From an uncultured Eubacteriales bacterium (GTDB lineage: Bacteria; Bacillota; Clostridia; Lachnospirales; Lachnospiraceae), in NCBI GenBank assembly GCA_951800645.1, contig CATOIK010000001.1, forward strand, positions 186,001 through 250,000: a stretch of DNA of 64,000 bases, in the 5' to 3' direction. This document shows, piece after piece, positions 52,889 through 63,492 of the stretch (positions are counted from its first letter, which is position 1; each line of letters opens with the position of its first letter). A program made the translations under genes and the position numbers. Under the pieces are notes generated by a model. That model saw nothing but the letters and a program-made list of their open reading frames with translations, searched no databases and was not told the DNA's origin.

Positions 52889-54520
52889 TTAATCCAGCAC
52901 ATTCCGGATAGCCTTCGGCTTCCGGTAATTCCAGGTGGAAATCTTGATTCCGCTCTTTCTGCTGGCTGCATGGACAATCTGGCCATTTCCAATATACAGG
53001 GCCACATGGTTTACCACGCCGTTGCTGCCAGTGTAGAAAATCAAATCTCCAGGCCGCATCTCGCTGGAGCTGATGGATTTTCCTACCTTAGCCTGCTCTC
53101 TGGAGGTTCTGGGCAGGCTGACGCCGGCCATATTATTCAGAACATACTTTACAAAGCCGGAACAGTCTGCGCCTGTATGAGGGTCGTTTCCGCCCCAGAC
53201 ATACCGGCCGCCTACAAACTGCAGGGCATAATTAACTACTTTGTTCCGCAGGGATGCCTCTCTGTTGGCCTTCTCCTCCAGCGGTGAGAATTTGATTGCT
53301 TCTGTCAGGGCATAGCGAACTTCCACATTATTATCTCTGGTAGAAATATAGGCCTTGTCCTCTGAATCTCCGTCTCCGGCATCCAGTTCAATCTCTACCC
53401 AGCCGTCCAACTGATTAAGCACCGTATAGCGCTCCTCCTTGGAAATCTGGGTCCAGATTTTGGCGTCTGTGTTGGGCTCCGAACGGACATTCAGCATGTC
53501 TGTATTGACAATAGCCGTCAGACTGGCTGCTTCCAGCGCCAGATCCCTGGCCTCCTGGCCGATAGCCACCAAAGTCGAATCTGCCTTTACATAGCCGGTG
53601 ATGGGACCGGACTTAATCTTATACCACCCGTCCAGAGTCTCTAAAATTTCTCCTGCTGCCTGGCTGGGAAATTTACCAATGATGTTGCTGTCATCATCCA
53701 TGTTCATTTCCTTGCGGATGTTTAAATAATTTTTCACCTTGGAAATAATCAGGTTGTCATACTGGTTTAAGGCCATGGTCCGCAAATCCAGTTTCCGGCC
53801 CTCGTTAAGAGCAAGTTGAACGGTTGCATAATCTGCGGAAATATAGCCTTCCTCAATCTGAATCCAGCCGTCTAATTTTTCCAATACCGGATAGCGCTCG
53901 TCCCGCAGAGCCTGTCCCACCACATTTTCGGCTGAATCTGCGTTAGGCTCAGAACGGATATTTAATTTATCATCTGCTTTCACATTGACAATGGCCATCT
54001 CCGTCACATAACCAAGAGCCTTCTGCCGGGCCTCGTCTCCAGTTACCACATAGCGGTTGCTGATGTAGCCCTCCACACCGCCGGAGGTAATATGGCTCCA
54101 GTCCCCCTCGCTTTCTATAATCTCACAGACACTGTTTTCCATCAGGCTGCCGATGATTTTTCCGCTGGTATCCGGAGTCTCGCGAATATTCAAATATCCG
54201 CCGTTTTCCAACTGCACCAGCCCCATATTCTGATAACTGTCTACCACTGCCTGTTTGGCTTCCGCCTCCTGTCTGACCGCTTCTTCCTCCGGAGATAAGC
54301 TGTTTTCCATTTCCCCATTCTCCTCTGTCTGAGAAGATGCGTCTGCCGCAGCCGGTTCGCCGTTTCCGCCGGTCTGCCCCAGCATGCAGGCAATGAACAC
54401 CACTGCGCCGATCAAGGCGGCCAAAGCCACTGCCAGGATGATGTAATTACTGTACGCATTCCGTTTCCGCCGTCTTCTGGCTTTATTCAATATATCAATA
54501 TAATTTTTATCCTCTGCCAT
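52889..54520 (-). CDS. Membrane-anchored SH3b-NlpC/P60 cell-wall peptidase
   Basis: A 543-residue protein. A cytoplasmic basic stretch (RRRRKRN) precedes one membrane helix near residues 22-44. Four bacterial SH3 repeats follow (each with LNIR or LNVR near its start), then a C-terminal NlpC/P60 domain with the catalytic Cys in GADCSGFVKYV and His in NHVALYIG. It cuts peptide bonds in peptidoglycan outside the cell. The start is 54520, with AAGGAGA 7 bases upstream. It is divergent from a lipoprotein gene, and both promoter regions carry a similar short dyad. Confidence 0.92.
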   Translation of the reverse strand: MAEDKNYIDILNKARRRRKRNAYSNYIILAVALAALIGAVVFIACMLGQTGGNGEPAAADASSQTEENGEMENSLSPEEEAVRQEAEAKQAVVDSYQNMGLVQLENGGYLNIRETPDTSGKIIGSLMENSVCEIIESEGDWSHITSGGVEGYISNRYVVTGDEARQKALGYVTEMAIVNVKADDKLNIRSEPNADSAENVVGQALRDERYPVLEKLDGWIQIEEGYISADYATVQLALNEGRKLDLRTMALNQYDNLIISKVKNYLNIRKEMNMDDDSNIIGKFPSQAAGEILETLDGWYKIKSGPITGYVKADSTLVAIGQEARDLALEAASLTAIVNTDMLNVRSEPNTDAKIWTQISKEERYTVLNQLDGWVEIELDAGDGDSEDKAYISTRDNNVEVRYALTEAIKFSPLEEKANREASLRNKVVNYALQFVGGRYVWGGNDPHTGADCSGFVKYVLNNMAGVSLPRTSREQAKVGKSISSSEMRPGDLIFYTGSNGVVNHVALYIGNGQIVHAASRKSGIKISTWNYRKPKAIRNVLD

Positions 54521-54540
54521 ACAGATTCTCCTTTTTGCTA

Positions 54541-54689
54541 AGTACACTGCACAGTATAGCATAAACCCCTGTTCTTGAAAAGATATATTAACGATTCTGA
54601 GGACGGCCTAGAGACAGGATTCTGAATTATTAGAAAAACTTAATAAAAAATAAATAGTATTTTCCCAGGCTTTGTAGTACACTGCAAAG
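54541..54689. repeat. Two copies of AGTACACTGCAMAG in the divergent gap
   Basis: AGTACACTGCACAG (54541-54554) and AGTACACTGCAAAG (54676-54689) match at 13 of 14 bases. Each holds a small dyad (ACTG/CAGT or CACT/AGTG) and overlaps the probable -10 region of one of the two divergent genes. Confidence 0.45.
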
Positions 54690-54729
54690 TGTTATTTGCA
54701 ACAAGAATTTATTTAGAGGAGTGATCATT

Positions 54730-55563
54730 ATGAAAAAGAAAACATTATTGCTGGCTGCTGTTGCAGTCCTTTCCATCAGCGCAGCCGCCTGCTCCAAGAA
54801 AGAAGAACCGGCGCCCACTACTGCCGCTACAGAAGCATCAACCGAAGCTACTACAGAAGCTACTATGGAAGCTGCTGCCGAAGCTTCCACAGAGGAGGTT
54901 TCTGAAGAATATATGAGCGGTATCCTTACCAAAATCGACGGCGACATCCTTACCATCAAAAGTGATGAGGACAATACTGAGCGTACCTACAACATCGCAG
55001 ACGCTGAACTGATTAACGATTTCCCCTTAGCAGAAGGCGACTGGGTAGATGTTACCTTTGAGGAAGGCGCCACTGAGGAGCCTATCCCGGTTATGATCCT
55101 GGAAGTAACTGTTTCCATGATTGAGCAGAACAGCGATCCGGTTGCAGAAGGCACCGTTGTGGACGCTACCATGAACACCTTGATTCTTGAAGTAGACGGC
55201 GAGGAGTACACCTTAGATACTGCCAACGCCTATATAGTAGGCAAAAACGGCATCCTGGTTGACAACCAGTGCAAAGTCAGCTATTTAGGCTTTTTAGACG
55301 ATGACCCCATCGTTACCAAAGTCGTTATGGAAGACTCCTACGATGCTCCGGAGGCAGAAATCAACGCCTTTATCGGCACAGTGGCCCAGGTTGGCCAGGA
55401 GGGCGACAGCATCGTTTTAGAAACTGCGTCCGGCGATTTCTTCACCTTCGTAAACTCTGACATTGATTTTGGTGCATACAAGGAAGGCCAGACTGTTCAG
55501 ATTACCTACAATGGCTCCATCGGAGACAAGGAGATTGCTGCAACCGCTATTACTGAGAAATAA
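54730..55563 (+). CDS. Lipoprotein of unknown function with three OB-like repeats
   Basis: A 277-residue secreted lipoprotein: MKKKTLLL signal, lipobox SAAAC, a Thr/Glu/Ala-rich linker, then about three similar beta-rich segments (GILTKIDGDILTIKSD; GTVVDATMNTLILEVDG; GTVAQVGQEGDSIVLET). I do not recognise the family; the repeats look like small beta-barrel modules. The start at 54730 has GAGGAG upstream. It ends at a strong terminator. Confidence 0.82.
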   Translation: MKKKTLLLAAVAVLSISAAACSKKEEPAPTTAATEASTEATTEATMEAAAEASTEEVSEEYMSGILTKIDGDILTIKSDEDNTERTYNIADAELINDFPLAEGDWVDVTFEEGATEEPIPVMILEVTVSMIEQNSDPVAEGTVVDATMNTLILEVDGEEYTLDTANAYIVGKNGILVDNQCKVSYLGFLDDDPIVTKVVMEDSYDAPEAEINAFIGTVAQVGQEGDSIVLETASGDFFTFVNSDIDFGAYKEGQTVQITYNGSIGDKEIAATAITEK

Positions 55564-55577
55564 TAAAAAGCACCATA

Positions 55578-55612
55578 ATAGGCCGGGATTCCTGCTTGGA
55601 TTCCCGGCCTAT
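55578..55612. terminator. Bidirectional terminator after the lipoprotein gene
   Basis: ATAGGCCGGGA pairs perfectly with TCCCGGCCTAT across a 13-base loop, with T-rich sequence beyond. It serves the lipoprotein and the convergent M20 gene. Confidence 0.8.
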
Positions 55613-55629
55613 CTTCATTTTCTATAAAA

Positions 55630-56955
55630 TTACAGGGGCGGATTTCCTTTCAGAAGTCCGTACACAATCAAAGAAAAGGTCTCAATTCCCTGAACCAGCA
55701 CCCGCTCGTCAAAGTCAAAGCCGGTGGTATGCTGGGCAGAGGCCATGTCCGTAACAGAACGCATGTAAACTGCTTTTCCTCCGCGGGCCTGAACCCGGTT
55801 CATCATCAGGGAAATATCCTCGCTGCCCCAGTTCTGGGCATTCTCACAACTGCTGACTGTAAGGTGGGGAAGATGCTGCCGCACCTCCTCTCCAATCCAG
55901 GTCAAAAAGTCTTCATCACTCTGCTGGGATTCCGCACCTCCCTGGAAGACAATCTGGCAGGTACAGTCCGTCATCTCTGCTGCCGCCTGGCAAATTCGTT
56001 TGGCCTGCTGGTCCATATAAGCATTGATTGCTGTGGTTTCCCCACGCACCTCCAGCATAATCATGGCGCTGTCCGGAATCACATTCCGGGAGCTGCCTCC
56101 CTGAATTACTCCCACATTGACACGGGAAATCCCCCCAGAATGGCGGGGAATGGCAGTTAAGTTAAGCACCGCGTTGGCTGCAGCCACAATGGCGCTGCGG
56201 CCGTTTTCCGGAAAGCCGCCGGCGTGAGCCGCCTGGCCTTTAAAATACACATCATACTTGCTGGTAGCCAGAGAACCCCAGGTTCCCGGCGTTACATCTC
56301 CATCATCCGGACCGCCGGTAGGAGCTACATGGGTTCCTGCAAAATAATCCACATCATCTAAATGTCCGGCTGCCACAATGGGAGCTGCCCCTTTTGCCCC
56401 TTCTTCCCCCGGCTGGAAAATCAGCTTTACGGTGCCGTGAAGACTGTCCTTAATCTTCATTAAAACCTGGGCTACCCCCAGTCCCATGGCGGCGTGGGCA
56501 TCGTGGCCGCAGGCGTGCATCCAGCCCGGATTCCGGGAGGAAAACCCTTCTGCAAAGGGACGATGCTCCGGCGTTTCATTCTCCTGCATCCCCAGCGCAT
56601 CAATGTCAAACCGAAGTGCCACCACCGGCCCTTCTCCACAGCGAAGAATTCCGATAACGCCGGTAAAGCCCTGCTTCATCTCCTCAGTTACATATTTCTC
56701 CGGCGCACCCTGGCTGTAAACTGCCTCTGCATGCTCCTTTAAATTCTCCGCCAAGGGGACTCCGCACCGGGCAGACTCCAGACACACTGCCTTTCCGGTC
56801 AGCACCTCATAGCCCAGCTCTGTCAATATTTTTGCGATCACAGCGCTGGTCCGCACCTCATACCAGGCCGTCTCCGGATAACGATGAAAATCCCGTCTCC
56901 GCTCTCTGCTGACCTGATCCAGTTCTTCTGCATATTTAATGATCTTATCGTACAT
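55630..56955 (-). CDS. M20 family amidohydrolase, AbgA-like
   Basis: A 441-residue zinc amidohydrolase. The N-terminal RRDFHRYPETAWYEVRTSA, metal motifs MHACGHDAHAAMGLG and FQPGEEGAKGA, and length fit the p-aminobenzoyl-glutamate hydrolase subunit A (AbgA) branch. The substrate is likely an N-acyl amino acid. No AbgB or AbgT partner is adjacent. The start at 56955 has GGAGGAG upstream. Confidence 0.85.
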   Translation of the reverse strand: MYDKIIKYAEELDQVSRERRRDFHRYPETAWYEVRTSAVIAKILTELGYEVLTGKAVCLESARCGVPLAENLKEHAEAVYSQGAPEKYVTEEMKQGFTGVIGILRCGEGPVVALRFDIDALGMQENETPEHRPFAEGFSSRNPGWMHACGHDAHAAMGLGVAQVLMKIKDSLHGTVKLIFQPGEEGAKGAAPIVAAGHLDDVDYFAGTHVAPTGGPDDGDVTPGTWGSLATSKYDVYFKGQAAHAGGFPENGRSAIVAAANAVLNLTAIPRHSGGISRVNVGVIQGGSSRNVIPDSAMIMLEVRGETTAINAYMDQQAKRICQAAAEMTDCTCQIVFQGGAESQQSDEDFLTWIGEEVRQHLPHLTVSSCENAQNWGSEDISLMMNRVQARGGKAVYMRSVTDMASAQHTTGFDFDERVLVQGIETFSLIVYGLLKGNPPL

Positions 56956-56989
56956 TCTAACTCCTCCACTCCAACTTTCCCTGTCTTTC

Positions 56990-57018
56990 AGTGTACCACA
57001 TTTACAGTGAAATGACAA
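56990..57018 (-). promoter_or_regulatory. Promoter of the AbgA-like gene
   Basis: On the minus strand TTGTCA (57018-57013) and TACACT (56995-56990) are separated by 17 bases. Confidence 0.65.
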
Positions 57019-57025
57019 AAAGAAA

Positions 57026-57054
57026 TTGAAGTGAAGCTCGATCCATATTATAAT
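57026..57054 (+). promoter_or_regulatory. Promoter of the PfkB kinase gene
   Basis: TTGAAG (57026-57031) and consensus TATAAT (57049-57054) are separated by 17 bases. Its -35 is only 7 bases from the -35 of the divergent promoter. Confidence 0.7.
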
Positions 57055-57148
57055 GGAACATAACAGTTCAGAACGGCAAAGCCGGAAAAAACAAGCCGGT
57101 CAGCATCGCCGCGCCTGAAATCACCACCAATTACAAAGGAGTAATTCC

Positions 57149-58066
57149 ATGAAACCAGCACTGATCATCGGTTCCACCTGCGTAGATGTCATCATAGAGA
57201 TTGACCACCTTCCCAAAACAGAGGAAAATATCCGCCCTACTGCCCAGACTATGGCGTTAGGGGGCTGCGCCTATAATGTGGCCTACATGATGCGGCTCTT
57301 AAACGCTCCCCACACCTTTATCACTCCAGTCGGAGGCGGCACCTACGGAGACTATGTAGCCAAGCAGATGAAGGCCCTGGATATTCCCATTACCGTGTCG
57401 GTTCCCCATCAGGAAAACGGCTGCTGCTACTGTCTGGTAGAGGCCTCCGGAGAGCGGACCTTCATGTCCTATCACGGAGTGGAATATACCTTTCAGAAGG
57501 AATGGATGAATTTTCAGGATTCGGACGCTTTCGGCCTGACCTATGTCTGCGGCCTGGAAATTGAGGAGCCGACAGGCATCAATTTAATTGAGTATTTGGA
57601 AGAACATCCCAACCTGGAACTCTGCTACGCCCCCGGCCCCAGAGGGGTTCTCATTACTCCGGAAAAGACTGAGCGGATGATGAAGCTGCGCCCCATGCTC
57701 CACATAAATGAATCAGAAGCCCAGGCCATGACCGGCGAAACCGATGTAAAAAAAGCTGCTGCCAGACTGCAAGGTCTCACTCAAAATACAGTCATTATTA
57801 CCCTGGGGCCAGCCGGCACCTATTGTCTTAAAAAGGACGGTTCTGCCTTCCTGACCCCTTCTGTTCCTGTCCAAAAAGTAGGGGATACCATCGGCGCCGG
57901 AGACTCCCACATCGGCACCATACTGGCCTGCCTTACCAAAGGAATGGAGCTGGAAGCTGCCATTTCCTATGCCAACCAGGTGGCTGCCGCCGTGGTAGGC
58001 ATCCGGGGGGCATCCCTTCCGCCAAAACTGCTTCCACCCATGCCTGGGGGGTCTGTAAACCAGTAA
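57149..58066 (+). CDS. PfkB/ribokinase family carbohydrate kinase
   Basis: A 305-residue sugar or nucleoside kinase. Family signs are the N-terminal IIGSTCVDVI, LGGCAYNVAYM (substrate loop), and the C-terminal anion-hole motif DTIGAGDSHIGT with the catalytic Asp. The substrate cannot be read from sequence. There is no partner gene; it is transcribed divergently from the AbgA-like gene. Confidence 0.88.
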   Translation: MKPALIIGSTCVDVIIEIDHLPKTEENIRPTAQTMALGGCAYNVAYMMRLLNAPHTFITPVGGGTYGDYVAKQMKALDIPITVSVPHQENGCCYCLVEASGERTFMSYHGVEYTFQKEWMNFQDSDAFGLTYVCGLEIEEPTGINLIEYLEEHPNLELCYAPGPRGVLITPEKTERMMKLRPMLHINESEAQAMTGETDVKKAAARLQGLTQNTVIITLGPAGTYCLKKDGSAFLTPSVPVQKVGDTIGAGDSHIGTILACLTKGMELEAAISYANQVAAAVVGIRGASLPPKLLPPMPGGSVNQ

Positions 58067-58084
58067 ACAGGAAAAGAAAAAAGA

Positions 58085-58115
58085 GGGCCGCTGGTTTAAA
58101 CCAGTGGCCCTTTTT
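58085..58115 (+). terminator. Terminator after the PfkB kinase
   Basis: GGGCCGCTGGTTT pairs with AAACCAGTGGCCC and is followed by TTTTT. Further small stems (CTCAAAC/GTTTGAG; GGAAGAAA/TTTCTTCC) lie between here and the ilvC stop. Confidence 0.85.
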
Positions 58116-58185
58116 GGGGGAAACTCAAACTCCACTCTGTTCCGTTTGAGTAGCGGAAGAAACTCTGCTCTGCAGATTTTCTTCC

Positions 58186-59741
<1,556 letters not shown>

Positions 59742-59769
59742 GGCTCTCTCCCTTTCTATCAGTTACAGC

Positions 59770-59857
59770 TACTGTTCCTAGCCAGCCTCTAAAACGCTGC
59801 GCATTTTCTCGGTGCGGCGTATCTGTCAGATAAAATTCCCCTTGACTCTGAACAGTA
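59770..59857 (-). promoter_or_regulatory. Structured ilvN leader
   Basis: TACTGTTC/GAACAGTA (59770-59777 with 59850-59857) can close a long stem, with an inner GC-rich pair (CGC...GCG). The leader is about 124 bases with no obvious leader peptide or T tract. Confidence 0.4.
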
Positions 59858-59871
59858 ACATATTACGAATA

Positions 59872-59900
59872 ATCATAGCAATCCATGTAGTATTTGTCAA
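59872..59900 (-). promoter_or_regulatory. ilvN-ilvC promoter
   Basis: On the minus strand consensus TTGACA (59900-59895) and TATGAT (59877-59872) are separated by 17 bases. A small ATTA/TAAT dyad overlaps its downstream edge. Confidence 0.78.
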
Positions 59901-59944
59901 CTATATATAAGGAATGTCAAACATTCCTCAGGGTTATGAATGAA

Positions 59945-60961
59945 CTATCTCCGCACCATATCCAGGCATATCTGGTCAATCGAAGCAGCGCCGCACATAG
60001 CCATGGCGTCTGTCAGCTCTCCGCCCAGCCGGGCCACCAGCTCTGCTACCCCCTCAGCCGCTCCGCCGTAGACTGCTGTTACAAAGGGGCGGGCAATCAA
60101 AACGCCGTCTGCCCCCAATGCCAGGGCTTTAAACACATCCACGCCGGTGCGGATTCCGCCGTCCACCAGAATCTTCATGGAACCGCCTGCTGCCGCCGCA
60201 ATCTCCGGCAATACCTCCGCCGTAGCCGGGCACTGATCCAGCACCCGGCCTCCATGGTTTGACACTACAATGGCAGAAGCTCCCGCCTCTTTTGCCTTCA
60301 GCGCACCCTTCACCGTCATAATTCCTTTTACAATAAAGGGTACGCCTGCATCAGCGATGATGTCCGCCAGCTCCTCCACGGTCTTACTGCCTGCCGGCGG
60401 CGTCATGTTTTTAAGGAACGGCAGCCCTGCAGCGTCAATGTCCATAGCTGCTGCAAACGCCCCGCTTTCCCGCACCAGCTTCATCTTTTCCTGTACGGTC
60501 TGAGCATTCCATGGTTTCACCGTAGGAACCCCAAGACCGCCTGCTGCGCTAATGGCTTTTGTGGCTGCTTCCATTACCTTCGGGTCTGTTCCATCTCCGG
60601 TAAAAGCAGCGATGCCGGCCTGAGCACAGGCCTTTACCAGTACATCGTTATAGCTGGCATCGTTGTACTTTTCTCCGTAATGAAGGTTTACTGCTCCCAC
60701 CGGGCCTGCAAAAAAGGGGTAGGTAAACCGTTTTCCAAACAGCTCCACAGAGGTGTCGATTGGGCGGTTTTCACACAGGGTATCCATCTGCACCCGGATT
60801 TCCTTCCATTTATCATAGTTGCGGATGGCTGTGTCTCCCACTCCCTTGGCTCCCGGCCCCGGAATCTGCCCCCTGCAGCCCCGGCCATCGCAAACCTTAC
60901 AGCCTTTACAGTATACTCCCAGACAGGCTCTTGCCTGCTCCAACACTTCATTTTGCGTCAT
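59945..60961 (-). CDS. FMN-dependent alpha-hydroxy-acid dehydrogenase/oxidase-like protein with N-terminal cysteine cluster
   Basis: A 338-residue TIM-barrel flavoprotein of the lactate oxidase/glycolate oxidase superfamily. FMN/substrate residues are seen in SAIVVSNHGGRVLDQ and ILVDGGIRTGVDVFKALALGAD. The N-terminus carries CKGCKVCDGRGCRG (four Cys), which is not part of the standard LldD fold and may bind a metal or Fe-S centre. The substrate is unknown. The start at 60961 (MTQNEVL) has AAAGGAG upstream. It lies 25 bp after the ZIP gene. Confidence 0.85.
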   Translation of the reverse strand: MTQNEVLEQARACLGVYCKGCKVCDGRGCRGQIPGPGAKGVGDTAIRNYDKWKEIRVQMDTLCENRPIDTSVELFGKRFTYPFFAGPVGAVNLHYGEKYNDASYNDVLVKACAQAGIAAFTGDGTDPKVMEAATKAISAAGGLGVPTVKPWNAQTVQEKMKLVRESGAFAAAMDIDAAGLPFLKNMTPPAGSKTVEELADIIADAGVPFIVKGIMTVKGALKAKEAGASAIVVSNHGGRVLDQCPATAEVLPEIAAAAGGSMKILVDGGIRTGVDVFKALALGADGVLIARPFVTAVYGGAAEGVAELVARLGGELTDAMAMCGAASIDQICLDMVRR

Positions 60962-60986
60962 TGTCTTTCTCCTTTTCCTTGGTAGG

Positions 60987-61781
60987 TCAGCCCAAAGCCA
61001 CATCCAGGGCCATCATCACCATAAATCCCAAAGCAAATCCCAGAGTGCCCATATCTGAATGGCTGCCTCTGGCTGATTCCGGGATCAGCTCCTCCACTAC
61101 CACATACAGCATGGCTCCTGCTGCAAAGGCAAGCAGATAGGGAAGCATGCCGGAAATCACATTCACCAGAAGAATCGTCACAAAAGCGCCGATTGGCTCC
61201 ACAATACCGGACAGTACGCCTAAAGAAAACGCCGTTTTCCTGGGCTTTCCGCTGCTTTTTAAAGGCAGGGAAATGATGGCTCCCTCCGGGAAGTTCTGGA
61301 TGGCGATGCCGATAGCCAGGGCGAAGGCCCCTGCCACGGAAATGGGGCTATTGTCTGTCAAAAGTCCTGCAAACACCACCCCCACTGCCATGCCCTCCGG
61401 AATGTTGTGGAGGGTTACTGCCAGCACCAGCATGGTGGTTCTGGCCAGGCCGCTTTTTGGACCCTCCGGATCATCGCTTCCCAGATGAAGGTGGGGAATC
61501 AGTTTATCCATCAAAAACAGAAACAGCATACCGGTCGACACCCCGGCCACTGCCGGGACAAATGCAAATTTTCCCATATGTCCTGCCATATCCATGGCCG
61601 GAATCAATAAAGACCAGACTGAAGCTGCCACCATCACACCGGAGGCAAATCCCAGAAGACTCTTTTGTACAGATTCCCTAATCTCATTTTTTACAAAAAA
61701 CACACAAGCCGCTCCTAGGGCCGTCCCCAGAAACGGAATCCAAATTCCTGTAAAAATCGCAAACAACTCCTCTTTTCCCAT
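60987..61781 (-). CDS. ZIP family metal transporter
   Basis: A 264-residue membrane protein with about eight helices and the ZIP metal-site motifs LHNIPEGMAVG and IQNFPEGAIIS. It probably imports zinc, iron or a related divalent cation. The start is ATG 61781 (MGKEEL). It precedes the flavoenzyme gene on the same strand. Confidence 0.9.
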   Translation of the reverse strand: MGKEELFAIFTGIWIPFLGTALGAACVFFVKNEIRESVQKSLLGFASGVMVAASVWSLLIPAMDMAGHMGKFAFVPAVAGVSTGMLFLFLMDKLIPHLHLGSDDPEGPKSGLARTTMLVLAVTLHNIPEGMAVGVVFAGLLTDNSPISVAGAFALAIGIAIQNFPEGAIISLPLKSSGKPRKTAFSLGVLSGIVEPIGAFVTILLVNVISGMLPYLLAFAAGAMLYVVVEELIPESARGSHSDMGTLGFALGFMVMMALDVALG

Positions 61782-61848
61782 TTTCACCGTCCTTTGTAGA
61801 TAAGGGCCGGAAACAGACCCTTACTTTATCGTTATATGCACAGTAACC

Positions 61849-62118
61849 TTAATTTGTCATCTGAAAACCAGCTTCTTCTTTTAATGGCCTGTCCGCCGTC
61901 TCCATATCCGCAATCCGGATATAAGGCTGTTTGTGAAGGGCAGTTACCAGATCCCATATGAGCATTTCCTCGCCCTGGGCCTCTAACTCCACCCGGCCAT
62001 CGTCTAAATTCCGCACCCAGCCTGTAAGTCCCAGGCTCCGGGCCAGTCTGGCAGACTGATACCGGAATCCCACTTCCTGAACCCGGCCGGAAAAATAAAA
62101 ATGCTTTCTCACTTTCAT
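61849..62118 (-). CDS. Acylphosphatase
   Basis: An 89-residue acylphosphatase that hydrolyses acyl phosphates. The catalytic Arg is in GRVQEVGFRYQ and the Asn in GWVRNLDDGRVE. It starts 3 bases after the MATE stop. Confidence 0.94.
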   Translation of the reverse strand: MKVRKHFYFSGRVQEVGFRYQSARLARSLGLTGWVRNLDDGRVELEAQGEEMLIWDLVTALHKQPYIRIADMETADRPLKEEAGFQMTN

Positions 62119-62121
62119 AGG

Positions 62122-63492
62122 CTATGCAGCCTCCTTTCCCATATCTGGATTTCCCACAATCCGGCGGAACAATAAAAAAAAGGCGATCACAGAAACCAGT
62201 GTACCCAGAAAATCCGACAATGGCTCTGTGTAGAACACATTGGTAATGCCAAAATATCTGGGAATCAGAAATACGCCGCTTAAAAACACCAGCTTCCGCC
62301 AGGCAGACAGGCTCATGGCTACGATGGAAATTCCCATGCCGGTAAATCCGTCTACAATCGTATACTGAATTGCCAACGGAATTACTCCCAGAGTATAAAC
62401 CCGGATGGCCCAGACGCTTAAATCCACATATTCCTGGTTCTGGGTAAAGAGCCGCACAAACAGCTCCGGCACCGTCTGGGCAATGAGAAACATGATAGTG
62501 GTAAACAGAAGGCTGATGCCTCCAATCCATTTTTCCGCCTGCCAGATACGGTCTGGCCGCCTGGCTCCGTAATTGTACCCCAGCACGGTCTGGGTGCCTC
62601 CGGTAATTCCGCCAAGGGGCATGGTTACCATCAGCATAAAGCTCTGGACAATGGTGGTACAGGTCAAAAGCATATCTCCCTGGCCCGGTCCGCCCATCCG
62701 CTGAATCACTGTGTTCAGGGAAATAATCAGCACATTGTCCATAAAAATAATGATAAACGGCGTCATGCCGATGAACGCCACCCGATACATAATATGCCAG
62801 TCATAGCCCTGGAAGGTAATCTTCACAGGCACCCGCTTTCCAAAGAGGAACGCCAGGGCATAGGCGCAGGACGCCATCTGGGAGATCACTGTAGCAATGG
62901 CCGCTCCCTGGACGCCCATATCAAACACAAAGATAAAAACCGGATCCAGCACAATGTTTGTGACAGCCCCCAGCACCACCGACTTCATGCCGATTTTGGC
63001 AAAGCCCTGACAGATGATAAACTGGTTCATGCCGATGGTCATCAGGGCAAACACGGTTCCCATCAGGTAAATGGCAATGTACTGCCGGGCATAGAGAAAG
63101 GTCCCTTCTCCTGCGCCGAACCACCAAAGCAGCTTATCTTTTAAAATCAGAAAAACTGCCGTCAAGATTACCGCCAAAACCGACAGCATCAAAAAGCAGT
63201 TGGCTAAAATCTGGCTGGCTGCCCGCTCATTTTTTTCTCCCAGCCGGATGCTCATCAGGGGGGCGCCGCCTACGCCTACTAAAAATGCAAAAGAGGACAC
63301 CAGCGTTACAATAGGGCCGCAGACGCCTACGCCTGCCAACGCCGCCTCTCCGATCTTTGGAATGTTTCCGATGTACATCCGGTCCACAATACTATAGAAC
63401 ACACTGACAAACTGGGCCAGCATGGAGGGAATTGCAAGTCTCCACACCAGCCCCCGAATGTCGTCTGTGTCCAGATTATTTTCCAGTTTCAT
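62122..63492 (-). CDS. MATE family efflux transporter
   Basis: A 456-residue, 12-helix exporter of the multidrug and toxic compound family. Typical regions are LAIPSMLAQFVSVFYSIVDRMYIG near the start and the second-half repeat (GITGGTQTVLGYNYGARRPDR). It exports cationic drugs or metabolites using an ion gradient; the substrate is unknown. Its ATG overlaps the stop of the EFR1-type gene by 17 bases. Confidence 0.92.
   Translation of the reverse strand: MKLENNLDTDDIRGLVWRLAIPSMLAQFVSVFYSIVDRMYIGNIPKIGEAALAGVGVCGPIVTLVSSFAFLVGVGGAPLMSIRLGEKNERAASQILANCFLMLSVLAVILTAVFLILKDKLLWWFGAGEGTFLYARQYIAIYLMGTVFALMTIGMNQFIICQGFAKIGMKSVVLGAVTNIVLDPVFIFVFDMGVQGAAIATVISQMASCAYALAFLFGKRVPVKITFQGYDWHIMYRVAFIGMTPFIIIFMDNVLIISLNTVIQRMGGPGQGDMLLTCTTIVQSFMLMVTMPLGGITGGTQTVLGYNYGARRPDRIWQAEKWIGGISLLFTTIMFLIAQTVPELFVRLFTQNQEYVDLSVWAIRVYTLGVIPLAIQYTIVDGFTGMGISIVAMSLSAWRKLVFLSGVFLIPRYFGITNVFYTEPLSDFLGTLVSVIAFFLLFRRIVGNPDMGKEAA

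Noticed and set aside
59858-59872. CodY-like ATTATTCGTAATATG at the ilvN promoter
   Set aside because: Five mismatches to the consensus. The position is suggestive but the sequence match is too weak.
61832-62530. 232-codon minus ORF overlapping acylphosphatase and MATE
   Set aside because: Wrong frame of two well-supported genes; Trp/Cys/His-rich composition typical of a shadow frame.
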